The notes below the pieces were generated by a model, which did not search any database, was not told the DNA's origin, and saw only the letters and a program-made list of their open reading frames with translations. Below, piece after piece: positions 19,439 through 29,729 of a DNA stretch of 64,000 nt. Source of the stretch: Tomitella fengzijianii (GTDB lineage Bacteria > Actinomycetota > Actinomycetes > Mycobacteriales > Mycobacteriaceae); contig NZ_CP041765.1 of assembly GCF_007559025.1 (NCBI RefSeq), positions 2,600,679 through 2,664,678 of the forward strand, in the 5' to 3' direction. The translations under genes were made by a program, and so were the position numbers. Within the stretch, counting starts at the first letter, position 1. Every line of letters starts with the position of its first letter.

Positions 19439-20497
19439 GTGCGCGATGCGGTCGATGCCGCGCTCCGCGATTTCTTCGCGTCGCGCCGTCCCGTCGTCGC
19501 CGGCGTCGGCGCCGAGTTCGCCGAGGCGGCGGAGCTTCTCGAGGAGTTCGTGCTGCGCGGAGGCAAGCGCATGCGCCCACTGTTCGCGTGGACAGGCTGG
19601 CTCTGCGCCGGCGGGGACGCCACCGGCGACAGGGCCGACGCCATGCTCCGGGCGTGCTCGGCTCTCGAGCTCGTGCAGGCGTGCGCCCTGATCCACGACG
19701 ACTTCATCGACTCGTCCGATACCCGCCGAGGCCATCCGACCGTGCACGTCGACGTGGCCCGGCGCCATCGGGCCGTCGGCTGGACCGGCGACTCCGATCA
19801 TTTCGGCGCGGGTGTGGCGGTGCTGCTCGGCGACCTCGCACTCGCGTGGGCGGACGACATGCTGCGCGAAAGCGGCCTGCCGTCCGACGCCCACGCGCGG
19901 ATCTCACCGATGTGGTCCGCAATGCGCACCGAGGTGCTGGGCGGCCAGCTGCTCGATGTCATCACCGAGTCGCGCGGTGACGAGTCCTTCGACGCGGCGA
20001 TGCGCGTGAACCGGTTCAAGACCGCCGCCTACACGGTGGAGCGCCCGCTGCAGTTGGGCGCGAGCGCCGCCGACGCCGACGCGGAGATGCTCGACGTCTT
20101 CGGCGGCCTCGGCATCGACCTCGGGATCGCCTTCCAGTTGCGCGACGACCTGCTCGGAGTCTTCGGAGACCCCGCCGTCACCGGAAAACCGTCCGGCGAC
20201 GATCTGCGCGAGGGCAAGCGCACGGTGCTGCTCGCGCTCGCGCTCGCCGAGGCGGACTCCGCCGATCCGGACTCCGCAGCGCTGCTGCGCAGCAGCATCG
20301 GCACCGATCTGACCCATGCGCAGGTGGCGGGACTGCGTGAGATGATCTCGGGGCTCGGGGCTGTCGACGAGGTGGAGCGCATGATCGCCGAGCTGACCGA
20401 CCGCGCGCACGCCGCGCTGGACGGCAGCGGCGCCACCGGGGACGGTGCGCTCCTCCTCCGGTCGATGATCACCGCCGCCGCGCACCGGCGCCTGTGA
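19439..20497 (+). CDS. Polyprenyl (GGPP-type) diphosphate synthase, IdsA/GrcC family
   Basis: Condenses isopentenyl diphosphate with an allylic primer. Both aspartate-rich motifs are present: LIHDDFIDSSDTRRG (first) and FQLRDDLLGVFGD (second), with GGKRMRP near the N-terminus. It is the Rv2173 (idsA2) position homologue. With crtI directly downstream and crtB two genes on, it probably supplies geranylgeranyl diphosphate for carotenoids. GTG 19439 has GAGG 8 nt upstream (352 residues). Alternatively translation starts at CTG 19361, which has a perfect AGGAGG 5 nt upstream and an open in-frame extension of 26 codons. The stop overlaps crtI (TGATG). Confidence 0.9.
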   Translation: MRDAVDAALRDFFASRRPVVAGVGAEFAEAAELLEEFVLRGGKRMRPLFAWTGWLCAGGDATGDRADAMLRACSALELVQACALIHDDFIDSSDTRRGHPTVHVDVARRHRAVGWTGDSDHFGAGVAVLLGDLALAWADDMLRESGLPSDAHARISPMWSAMRTEVLGGQLLDVITESRGDESFDAAMRVNRFKTAAYTVERPLQLGASAADADAEMLDVFGGLGIDLGIAFQLRDDLLGVFGDPAVTGKPSGDDLREGKRTVLLALALAEADSADPDSAALLRSSIGTDLTHAQVAGLREMISGLGAVDEVERMIAELTDRAHAALDGSGATGDGALLLRSMITAAAHRRL

Positions 20498-22194
20498 TGC
20501 GCACCGTCGTCGGCCCGTCCACCCGGATCGTGGTGGTCGGAGCCGGGCTGTCCGGGTTGTGCGCGGCGCTGCACCTGCTCGGCGCGGGACGGCAGGTCAC
20601 CGTCCTCGAGCGCGACGCCGCGCCCGGCGGCCGGATGGGGGTCCTCGACGGCCCCGGCTACCGCGCCGATTCCGGCGCCACCGTGCTCACGATGCCCGAG
20701 CTGATCGACGACGCGCTCGCCGCCGTCGGAATGACACGCGCCGACGCCTCACCACCACTGCGCCTGACCCGCCTCACCCCCGCCTACCGCGCCCGTTTCA
20801 CCGACGGGACGGTCTTCGACGTGCACAGCGACCCCGAGGCGATGACGGAGGAGGTCGCCCGCGTGTTCGGCGCCGCCGAGGCCGAGGGCTACCTCCGGCT
20901 GCGCGCGTGGCTCGAGCGCATGTTCACCGCGGAGTTCGACCGCTTCCTCGACTCCTCCTTCGACTCCCCCCTGGACCTCGTCGGCTCGCCCGGTGCGCTC
21001 GCGGACCTGGCCCGGGTGACGGCGCTCGGCGGGTTCGGCCGGCTGGGCCCACGCGTCGCCCGCCACATCCGCGACCCGCGCCTGCGGAGGGTGTTCACCT
21101 TCCAGTCGCTGTACGCCGGTCTCGCCCCCCGCCAGGCGTTGGCGGTGTACGGCGCGATCCCGCACATGGACACCTCGCTGGGCGTGTACTTCCCCCAGGG
21201 CGGCATGCACGCGGTGTCACGGACGCTCGCCGACGCCGTCATCCGAGCGGGCGGGGCCATCGAGTACTGCGCACAGGCACGCTCGGTGGACATCGCGGAC
21301 GGCCGCGCCCACGCGGTGCTCACCTCCGACGGCCGCATCCATGACTGCGACGCACTGGTGATGACACCGGACCTGCCGGTGACCGACGCGCTGCTCGCCT
21401 CCGCGGGGGCGCCGCGCCACCACGCGCTCGCCGGCGGGCGGTTCCGCCGGACGCGCTGGTCGCCGTCGGCCGTGGTGCTGCACGGCACGATCCCCCGCGG
21501 CACCGCCGGTCCGGTCGCCGACGCCTGGGACCGCCCGCACCATCACACGATCGACTTCGGCGGCGCGTGGGAGGAGACGTTCGCGCAGATTTGCGCGCGC
21601 CCCGGACGCGGTTCGCTGATGGCCGACCCGTCCTTCCTGCTGACCAGGCCGGGGCTGACCGACCCCGGCCTGGACGCGGAAACCGCCGCCGGCCCCCGGG
21701 AGCTGATGTCGGTCCTGGCGCCGTGCCCCAACCTGCACAGCGCACCTCTGCCGTGGGACGAGCTGGGACCGTCGTACGCCGGCGACATCCTCGCCGTCCT
21801 CGAGCGGCGCGGGTACACCGGCATCTCCGATCCGGCCCGCGGGCTGCGCGTGGACCATGTGTTCACCCCTGCCACCTGGGCGGCACAGGGAATGGGCGCG
21901 GGCAGCCCGTTCTCCGCGGCGCACACCTTCCGGCAGACCGGACCGTTCCGGCGCCCCAACCTGGTGCGCGGGCTCGAGAACACCGTGCTCGCCGGATGCG
22001 GCACCAACCCCGGGGTGGGCGTGCCCACGGCGCTCATCTCCGGGCGCCTGGCGGCCGAGAGGATCATCGGCGGCTCGTCGCGCCGCCGGATGCACCCGGA
22101 AGGCGCCGAAGACCGCTCCGGTAATGTGAGCCGCTCACGTCCATCCGCCCCGGACCCCGCACCGGGGGGCACACAGGGGGCTGATCAGCGCTGA
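20497..22194 (+). CDS. crtI: CrtI, phytoene desaturase
   Basis: FAD enzyme that desaturates phytoene toward lycopene. The N-terminal dinucleotide-binding motif VVVGAGLSGLCAALHLL is followed by DAAPGGRMG and DSGATVLTMPE. The C-terminal CrtI signature VLAGCGTNPGVGVPTALISG is intact. About 35 extra residues follow it, rich in Ser/Pro and unlike the family. ATG 20497 overlaps the upstream stop as TGATG, and a GTG one codon earlier is possible. The stop again overlaps mptA as TGATG. No ribosome site is seen, so translation is probably coupled. Confidence 0.93.
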   Translation: MRTVVGPSTRIVVVGAGLSGLCAALHLLGAGRQVTVLERDAAPGGRMGVLDGPGYRADSGATVLTMPELIDDALAAVGMTRADASPPLRLTRLTPAYRARFTDGTVFDVHSDPEAMTEEVARVFGAAEAEGYLRLRAWLERMFTAEFDRFLDSSFDSPLDLVGSPGALADLARVTALGGFGRLGPRVARHIRDPRLRRVFTFQSLYAGLAPRQALAVYGAIPHMDTSLGVYFPQGGMHAVSRTLADAVIRAGGAIEYCAQARSVDIADGRAHAVLTSDGRIHDCDALVMTPDLPVTDALLASAGAPRHHALAGGRFRRTRWSPSAVVLHGTIPRGTAGPVADAWDRPHHHTIDFGGAWEETFAQICARPGRGSLMADPSFLLTRPGLTDPGLDAETAAGPRELMSVLAPCPNLHSAPLPWDELGPSYAGDILAVLERRGYTGISDPARGLRVDHVFTPATWAAQGMGAGSPFSAAHTFRQTGPFRRPNLVRGLENTVLAGCGTNPGVGVPTALISGRLAAERIIGGSSRRRMHPEGAEDRSGNVSRSRPSAPDPAPGGTQGADQR

Positions 22195-23828
22195 TGAACC
22201 CGCGCCCCCTGACATCGCACCCTTCGGCCCGGGCGCCGGAGACCGCCGCGCCCGGCCAGGCCCCGGCGGCCGGCGCCGCACCCACCGTCGCGGAGCGTGT
22301 GCGGCAGGCCGCGGCATTCGTCGTCCACGGCCCCGGACGCATGGCTTGGCCGGGTTTCCTCGGCGTCGTCCTGATGGTGTTCGGCGGATTCGGATCGGGT
22401 GCACTGCGCAGGCAGGACCCGCTGCTCGACACGGTCTTCCTCTCCTGGCTGCGCTACGGGCACGGGAAGATCGTCGCCGGTGCGCTCGTCTACATCGGTC
22501 TCGTGCTCATGTTCTATTCCTGGGTGCGGATCGGCCGGGCGGTGCGAGCCGGCGGATTCACCCCGGCGCAGCTCGGCGGCCTCGCGGTGGCGTGGGCCGT
22601 GCCGATGCTGTTCTCCGTGCCGCTTTTCAGTCGCGACGCGTACTCGTACCTGGCGCAGGGGGCTTTGCTCCGGGACGGCTTCGACCCGTACGACGTGGGC
22701 CCTGCGGTCAATCCCGGGCCGCTGCTGGACAACGTCAGCACGGTGTGGACGACGACCACCGCGCCGTACGGGCCCGCGTTCATCCTGATCGCCCGCGGCG
22801 TCACCATGATCACCGGCGACAACGTGGTCACCGGGACCATGGCGCTGCGCCTGGTGATGCTGCCCGGCCTTGCGCTGCTGCTGTGGGCGATACCGCGGAT
22901 GGCGCGCAACCTGGGCGGGTCGCCCGCCATAGCCATGTGGGTGGCCGTCCTGAACCCCTTGGTGCTCGTGCACCTCATCGGCGGGGTGCACAACGAGCTG
23001 CTGATGGTCGCGCTGCTCACCGCCGGCATCGTCGCGGTGCTCGAACGCAAGCACCTGCTGGGCATCGCGGTGATCTCCCTCGCCGTCACGGTGAAGGCCA
23101 CCGCCGGCGCCGCACTGCCGTTCATGGTGTGGATCTGGATGCGACACCGGCGCGAGGACCGCGAGCGCGACGCCGAGCAGCCGCGGTGGTTCCCCGAGTT
23201 CCTGCGCACCGCCGTCCCGTCGGTACTGGTGTTCGCCGCCGTGTTCGCGGCGGCCACACTCGCCGCGGGCATCGGGGTGGGCTGGATGACGGCGCTGTCC
23301 GGCGCGAACAAGATCATCAACTGGCTTTCCCTGCCGACCGCGAGCGCGCAGCTGTACACCGTCGCCACGTCCTGGTTCACGGGCGTCGGGCTCGCCCCGG
23401 TACTGGAGATCGCGCGGCTGATCGGCGAAGCGGCGCTGGTGGTGATCGTCGTGCTGGTCGTCGCCCGCTTCCGCAACTCCGTCCATGAGGCCATGCACGG
23501 CGTCCTGTACTCGATGATCGCCGTGGTCGTGCTCTCCCCGGCCACGCTGCCCTGGTACTACACCTGGCCGCTCGCGGTGGCCTCCGGCCTCGTCGTCTCC
23601 GGGCGGGCGATGTCGATGGTGGCCGCGTTCAGCGTGTTCACCATGCTGATCTTCCGGCCCGACGGCTCCATCGGGATGTACCAGTGGTACCACGTGCTCC
23701 TGGCCGCCGGCTGCGCCGCAGTGGCCGCGATCGCGCTGCACCGCGAGGATCCGCTCCGGCTGCGCGGGTTCCTGCGGGGCCAGGGCGGGGCGCCCGTCGC
23801 CGGCGTCGCCCGCGGTGGGGACGGCTGA
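22194..23828 (+). CDS. mptA: MptA-like alpha-1,6-mannosyltransferase
   Basis: A 544-residue polytopic membrane glycosyltransferase (GT-C fold, polyprenyl-phosphomannose dependent) that extends the mannan core of lipomannan/lipoarabinomannan. About 11-13 membrane segments start near residue 50. The conserved acidic loop reads FSRDAYSYLAQGALL, then DPYDVGP, WTTTTAPYGP and a C-terminal PWYYTWPLA. Position after the polyprenyl synthase matches M. tuberculosis Rv2174 (MptA). The paralogue MptB has similar motifs but sits elsewhere. Translation is coupled to crtI on one side and to crtB on the other (14-bp overlap). Confidence 0.9.
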   Translation: MNPRPLTSHPSARAPETAAPGQAPAAGAAPTVAERVRQAAAFVVHGPGRMAWPGFLGVVLMVFGGFGSGALRRQDPLLDTVFLSWLRYGHGKIVAGALVYIGLVLMFYSWVRIGRAVRAGGFTPAQLGGLAVAWAVPMLFSVPLFSRDAYSYLAQGALLRDGFDPYDVGPAVNPGPLLDNVSTVWTTTTAPYGPAFILIARGVTMITGDNVVTGTMALRLVMLPGLALLLWAIPRMARNLGGSPAIAMWVAVLNPLVLVHLIGGVHNELLMVALLTAGIVAVLERKHLLGIAVISLAVTVKATAGAALPFMVWIWMRHRREDRERDAEQPRWFPEFLRTAVPSVLVFAAVFAAATLAAGIGVGWMTALSGANKIINWLSLPTASAQLYTVATSWFTGVGLAPVLEIARLIGEAALVVIVVLVVARFRNSVHEAMHGVLYSMIAVVVLSPATLPWYYTWPLAVASGLVVSGRAMSMVAAFSVFTMLIFRPDGSIGMYQWYHVLLAAGCAAVAAIALHREDPLRLRGFLRGQGGAPVAGVARGGDG

Positions 23829-24912
23829 TCCCGTGCTCGACGACACCCTGCGCGCCGCCGGCATCGCCGCCGGGGAACCGACCCTGCGCAGCTCCTACGC
23901 CCACTGCCGCAGAATCGCGGCCGCCCACGGCAAGAGCTACCATCTGGCCGCGCGCATGCTCCCGCCGCGGCGGCGCCCGGCCGTCAGCGCGCTCTACGCT
24001 TTCGCGCGCGGCGTCGACGACCTGGTGGACCTGCCTCAGGCCGGCGTCCGCCCCGCGCAGCTGTCGGCCCGCCTCGAGGCCATCGACACGGCGATCACCG
24101 ACGCCCTGACCCGGTCCGACGACGCCTGCGCGACGGTGGGCATTCCGCACGTGGACGGCAGGGTGTCGGCGGCCTTCCTCAACACTGCCCGCGCCTACCG
24201 GATCGACCCGGCACTGTTCTCCGCGTTCCTCGGATCGATGCGGATGGACATCCCCGGCACGGACGAGCATGTCGCCCACTACCCCACGATGGCGATGTTG
24301 GAGACGTACATGCACGGCTCCGCAGCCGTGATCGGGTTGCAGATGCTCCCCGTGCTCGGCGCCGGCCCGGAGGCGGCCGAACCCGCGGCCGCCCTGGGGT
24401 GCGCCTTCCAATTGACGAACTTCCTGCGGGACGTCGGCGAGGATCTCGACCGGGGCAGGATCTACCTGCCGCTCGACGAGTTCGCGGAGTTCGGGGTGGA
24501 CGCCGACCGCCTCTTCGAAACGCGGCGCTCGGGGCGCCCCGACGCGGCGGTGCGCGCCGCACTGGCACACTTCGCCGAGCGCGCACGCGATCACTACCGG
24601 CGGGCGGAGCCCGGTGCCGCGATGTTGGCTACGCGGCAGCGGATGTGCGTCCGGGCCGCCACCGCCGTGTACGCGGAGATCCTCACCTCCATCGAACGCG
24701 GCGGCTACCGCGTGTTCGACAGGAGGACCGTCGTGCACCCCGCGCGTCGGTGCCTCCTGGCCGCTCGCGCCGCCTGCCGCCCGGAGCCGACGGCGACCGG
24801 TTCCCCCACGCCGGTCAGAACGCCATCGCCTGCGCCCGGCGCACCACCTCCCGGGCATGATCTCCCCTCAGCACGTCGGCGGGCCGGCCGGGCAGCGACG
24901 GGTCGTCCGTGA
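23815..24912 (+). CDS. crtB: CrtB, phytoene synthase
   Basis: Joins two geranylgeranyl diphosphates to phytoene. Squalene/phytoene synthase motifs are visible: SYHLAARMLPP, YAFARGVDDLVD (first aspartate site), YMHGSAAVIGLQM, and FQLTNFLRDVGEDLDRGRIYLP (second aspartate site). The core ends near residue 300. The last 55 residues are Pro/Ala/Arg-rich, and the final 98 bp overlap the 3' end of the opposing wHTH gene. GTG 23815 overlaps mptA by 14 bp; GTG 23833 just after the mptA stop is an alternative. Confidence 0.93.
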   Translation: MGTADPVLDDTLRAAGIAAGEPTLRSSYAHCRRIAAAHGKSYHLAARMLPPRRRPAVSALYAFARGVDDLVDLPQAGVRPAQLSARLEAIDTAITDALTRSDDACATVGIPHVDGRVSAAFLNTARAYRIDPALFSAFLGSMRMDIPGTDEHVAHYPTMAMLETYMHGSAAVIGLQMLPVLGAGPEAAEPAAALGCAFQLTNFLRDVGEDLDRGRIYLPLDEFAEFGVDADRLFETRRSGRPDAAVRAALAHFAERARDHYRRAEPGAAMLATRQRMCVRAATAVYAEILTSIERGGYRVFDRRTVVHPARRCLLAARAACRPEPTATGSPTPVRTPSPAPGAPPPGHDLPSARRRAGRAATGRP

Positions 24913-25192
24913 ACAGCCAGCGCAGGATCTCACCATCCGAATAGCCGCCGTCCCGCAGCAGGGCGATGGTTCCGGGAAGCGACCGGACGACCTTTCCTCC
25001 CTGCCCGTCGTCGGTCAGGAACCCGGCAGGCACGCCGACGACCCCGTGGCGGCGGATCGCGATGAACTCGTGCCTGCGCAGCATCTCGTGGGTATGGGTC
25101 ACGGGAACCGACAGCAGTTTGGCCACATCCGGCAACTGCAGCAGCTCCACCGACTCGTCCAGCAGGTCTTCACAGACGGGAAAGGTGCTCAC
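24815..25192 (-). CDS. Rv2175c-like winged-helix DNA-binding protein
   Basis: A 125-residue protein with LLQLPDVAKLLSVPVTHTHEMLRRHEFIAIRRHG, an excisionase/MerR-like helix-turn-helix, and the conserved tail PGTIALLRDGGYSDGEILRWLFTDDPSLPGRP. The M. tuberculosis homologue Rv2175c is a DNA-binding substrate of PknL, and here too it is divergent from pknL. The start at GTG 25192 is supported by TACCGT exactly 6 nt upstream (leaderless pattern). The 3' end overlaps crtB tail to tail. The final VLRGDHAREVVRRAQAMAF lies entirely within that overlap. Confidence 0.88.
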   Translation of the reverse strand: MSTFPVCEDLLDESVELLQLPDVAKLLSVPVTHTHEMLRRHEFIAIRRHGVVGVPAGFLTDDGQGGKVVRSLPGTIALLRDGGYSDGEILRWLFTDDPSLPGRPADVLRGDHAREVVRRAQAMAF

Positions 25193-25198
25193 ACCACC

Positions 25199-25204
25199 AC
25201 GGTA
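25199..25204 (-). promoter_or_regulatory. -10 of the wHTH gene, probably leaderless
   Basis: TACCGT, 6-nt spacer, GTG start at 25192. The divergent pknL start lies 110 bp away, with its own TAACAT hexamer at 25275-25280. Confidence 0.6.
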
Positions 25205-25313
25205 GCGGTATGGCCCGGACCGCACCCGGGCCCGCCCCCGGCGTAGCGGATCATCCCGCATGCCGAGTAACGGATAACATGGTTGGCCGGTCCGGATCCA
25301 GGAGGTGCACTAC

Positions 25314-27677
25314 TTGAGCCCTAGAGTCAGTCGGCTCGTCGGCGCGGTGCTCGACAACCGCTACCTCATCGAGGCGCCGATCGCGCGCGGCGGGATGTCC
25401 ACCGTGTTCCGCGGGACCGACCAGCGCCTGGGTCGGCAGGTGGCGGTCAAGGTGATGCACGCCGAATTCGCTGCGGACCCGGCGTTCGTGTCCCGCTTCG
25501 AGTTCGAGGCCCGGTCGGTGGCCGGTCTCAAGGACCCCGGGCTGGTCTCGGTCTACGACCAGGGAATCGACGGCGATCACGCTTTCCTGGTGATGGAGCT
25601 GGTGCGGGGCGGTACGCTGCGCGAGCTCCTCCGCGAGCGCGGCCCCATGCCCCCGCACGCGGCCGCGGCCGTATCGCGGCCCGCCCTCACCGCACTTGCG
25701 GCGGCGCACCGCGCCGGCCTGGTCCATCGGGACGTCAAGCCCGAGAACGTGCTGATCTCCGACGACGGCGACGTCAAGCTGGCGGACTTCGGGCTGGTGC
25801 GCGCCGTGGCCGGCACCAACTCGACGTCCAGCAGCGTCATGCTCGGCACGGCCGCGTACCTGGCCCCGGAACAGGTCAGCACCGGGCACGCCGGGCCTGC
25901 CTCCGACGTCTATGCGATGGGCGTGCTGCTTTTCGAGATGCTGACGGGGCGCACGCCGTTCACCGGCGACACGAACCTCGCCGTCGCCTACCGGCGCATC
26001 GAAGAGGACGTGCCACCACCCGGAAGCGTGATCGCAGGCGTCCCGCGCGAGTTCGATCAGTTGGTGCGCCGCGCCACCGAGCGCGACCCGGCCGACCGGT
26101 TCCAGGATGCCGCGCAGATGGGCGCGGCGCTAGATTCGGTCGCCACCCGCCTGCACCTGCCCCGCTTCCGCGTCCCCGCACCGCGCAACTCCGCGCAGCA
26201 TCGCTCGATGGTGGTGCCGCCGCCGCGGCCGCAGCCGGAGGAGGCGACGACCGCCCTGAGCGCCGCACGCCCGGACCACGACGCGGACGGCGGCTCCGAC
26301 TCGACCACCGTCCTGCCGGCCGGGGCGGCCGCCGCGGGTGCCGCGGGTGCCGCGGGTGCCGCGGGTGCGGCCGCCGCTGCCGCTGCCGACGCAGGAATGG
26401 CCGCACCTGAGCCCTGGGCGCCGGGCGGCGACGGGCCGTCCGAGACCCGCCGGTACACCGCGATGCACCCGCGTGCCGATGGTGCCGACGGCGTGGACGG
26501 CGTGGGCGGCGAGTACGGGCAACAGCACGACGCCGCCCCCGGCGACGCGGCCGCGGCGACGGAGCGGCCTTATGACGACACGGCCACCCACCAGCGGCGC
26601 CGCTCCCGCCGGTCGGCCACCGTATGGGCGGCCCTGATCGCGGTGCTCGCGATCCTTCTGGGCGTGGCCGGATGGTGGTTCGGTTCCGGGCGGCTGACCA
26701 CCGTGCCCGCCACCGCGGGCATGGACAAGGCGGCCGTGCTCGCCGCCGTGCAGGATGCGGACCTGGACCCGGAGGTGCGCGGCGTCTACTCGGACACCGC
26801 CCCAGTCGACCAGGTGCTGGGCATCAACCCCTCCGGCGGCACCCGCGTGAACCGCGGGTCGACGATCACCGTCAGCGTGTCGCTCGGACGGCCGTCGATC
26901 CCGCAGATCACCGGGAAATCGACCTTCGACGCCGTCATGGCGCAGCTGAAGGAACGATCCCTCGAGCCCACCCGGGGCTCGGACGAGTACAGCGTCACCG
27001 TCGCCGCCGACCACGTGATCCGCATCGACCCCGGGCCCGGCACCGTGGTCCCCGTGGGCTCCGCGGTCACTGTCACGGCGAGCAAGGGGCCGCCGCCCGT
27101 CCACATCCCCGACGTCGCCGGCAAGACTCCGGAGGAGGCGACGAAGCTGCTCGCCGACACGCATCTGCGCGTCGGCGGGCAGCGGACCGCCTTCGATCCC
27201 GGCGTCGACGGGGGCCGGGTCTCCGGAACCGACCCCGCCCGCGGCAAGGTCGTCGACGCCGACAGCCGCGTCACCCTGATCGTCTCGAACGCCATCTCCG
27301 TCCCCGACGTGTCCGGCAAGTCGCCCGCGGCCGCACGGTCCGCTCTCGCGGACGCCGGCATAGAAATGGTCGACGGCGGCACGGTGTCCGGCACCGACGC
27401 GCGCGCGGGGACCGTCGGGAAGACCGCGCCCGCCGCGGGCGAGCGGGTCGATCCCGCACACGCGCAGGTGACGGTCTACGTCTCCGACACCACCGTCGTA
27501 CCGAATCTCGTCGGCGACACGGTGGGCTCCGCCCGATCGACGCTGGCCGGCCTCGGAGTCGACGCGCGTGTGCGTCAGCTCCTCGACTCGGACAACTCGC
27601 TCGTCATCGCGCAGTCGCCGTCCTCCGGCACCCACATAGAGCCGGGCGCGACGGTCACCGTCACCGCCGTGCCTTGA
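25314..27677 (+). CDS. pknL: PknL, Ser/Thr kinase with five PASTA repeats
   Basis: Membrane receptor kinase. The N-terminal kinase domain (about 15-275) has GGMSTVF (P-loop), VAVKVMH, HRDVKPENVLI and KLADFGLV, and a threonine/serine-rich activation loop (AGTNSTSSSVMLGTAAYLAPE). A low-complexity Gly/Ala linker leads to one membrane helix near 435-456. Five extracellular PASTA units follow, beginning near VPATAGM, IPQITGK, IPDVAGK, VPDVSGK and VPNLVGD. M. tuberculosis PknL lacks PASTA repeats. TTG 25314 with AGGAGG 8 nt upstream is preferred to GTG 25305, which lies inside that ribosome site. Expected to sense wall fragments and phosphorylate the divergent DNA-binding protein. Confidence 0.93.
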   Translation: MSPRVSRLVGAVLDNRYLIEAPIARGGMSTVFRGTDQRLGRQVAVKVMHAEFAADPAFVSRFEFEARSVAGLKDPGLVSVYDQGIDGDHAFLVMELVRGGTLRELLRERGPMPPHAAAAVSRPALTALAAAHRAGLVHRDVKPENVLISDDGDVKLADFGLVRAVAGTNSTSSSVMLGTAAYLAPEQVSTGHAGPASDVYAMGVLLFEMLTGRTPFTGDTNLAVAYRRIEEDVPPPGSVIAGVPREFDQLVRRATERDPADRFQDAAQMGAALDSVATRLHLPRFRVPAPRNSAQHRSMVVPPPRPQPEEATTALSAARPDHDADGGSDSTTVLPAGAAAAGAAGAAGAAGAAAAAAADAGMAAPEPWAPGGDGPSETRRYTAMHPRADGADGVDGVGGEYGQQHDAAPGDAAAATERPYDDTATHQRRRSRRSATVWAALIAVLAILLGVAGWWFGSGRLTTVPATAGMDKAAVLAAVQDADLDPEVRGVYSDTAPVDQVLGINPSGGTRVNRGSTITVSVSLGRPSIPQITGKSTFDAVMAQLKERSLEPTRGSDEYSVTVAADHVIRIDPGPGTVVPVGSAVTVTASKGPPPVHIPDVAGKTPEEATKLLADTHLRVGGQRTAFDPGVDGGRVSGTDPARGKVVDADSRVTLIVSNAISVPDVSGKSPAAARSALADAGIEMVDGGTVSGTDARAGTVGKTAPAAGERVDPAHAQVTVYVSDTTVVPNLVGDTVGSARSTLAGLGVDARVRQLLDSDNSLVIAQSPSSGTHIEPGATVTVTAVP

Positions 27678-27692
27678 CGGCGGGCGGCGGGC

Positions 27693-29105
<1,413 letters not shown>

Positions 29106-29154
29106 TGCGGCTACGGAAGCGGGGCGCATGCGAGGCCCTCAGAAACCCGGAAAC

Positions 29155-29688
29155 TCACCCGAGCGCGGCGCCTGTCGGATGACCGCCCGCCCGGGACGCC
29201 TCGATGGCGCGGAACTTGGCCAGGTTGTGCCGGGCGTCGGCCAGCGCGTCGTGCGCGTCGCCGGGTGCGGGCGGCAGCACGGGGCTCCCGCAGTCCTGCC
29301 ACCGCTGCTTGAGCTCGCGGGTGAAGCGCGGCATGTACCGCGGGAGCGCCGTCATGTCGCCCCACAACTGACACAGCACGACGTGGTCGTAGGCGCCCAC
29401 CCAGGCCCAGAGCTCGATCTCGCCGGGGCGGACGCGCTGCGGGTCGCGCCCCTCCAGCAGAAACCCGGCGAGGTCCTCCCGGATGCGGCTGCGGGAACCG
29501 TAGGCCTTCGACGACGGCGACGGAAGCTTGTCGAGGACGTTCGCCCGCACCCATCGGCCGGCGCGCGTCGGATCGAATTCCGTGGACACCGCGTAGAACT
29601 CGCGGCCGTCCTCCGCCACCACCCCGATGGACACCAGCTCGATGGTGGTGCCATCCTCGATGAACTCGCAGTCGTAGAAGTAGCGCAC
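29155..29688 (-). CDS. DEDD-type 3'-5' exoribonuclease (Rv2179c-like)
   Basis: A 177-residue protein beginning VRYFYDCEFIEDGTTIELVSIGVV. The Asp/Glu of YDCEFIEDG correspond to the first RNase-T-like catalytic acids, and WAWVGAYDHVVLCQLWG and HDALADARHNL carry the remaining aspartates and histidine. The M. tuberculosis homologue Rv2179c is a metal-dependent exoribonuclease with strong similarity from the first residue, which fixes the start at GTG 29688. TATTGT lies 6 nt before it, so the mRNA is probably leaderless. It lies between aroG and the acyltransferase. Confidence 0.92.
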   Translation of the reverse strand: MRYFYDCEFIEDGTTIELVSIGVVAEDGREFYAVSTEFDPTRAGRWVRANVLDKLPSPSSKAYGSRSRIREDLAGFLLEGRDPQRVRPGEIELWAWVGAYDHVVLCQLWGDMTALPRYMPRFTRELKQRWQDCGSPVLPPAPGDAHDALADARHNLAKFRAIEASRAGGHPTGAALG

Positions 29689-29694
29689 CCACTC

Positions 29695-29700
29695 ACAATA
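29695..29700 (-). promoter_or_regulatory. -10 of the exoribonuclease gene, probably leaderless
   Basis: TATTGT, 6-nt spacer, GTG start 29688. Confidence 0.6.
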
Positions 29701-29729
29701 GTGGCGCGCCTCGCCCACCGGGCGCCGGG

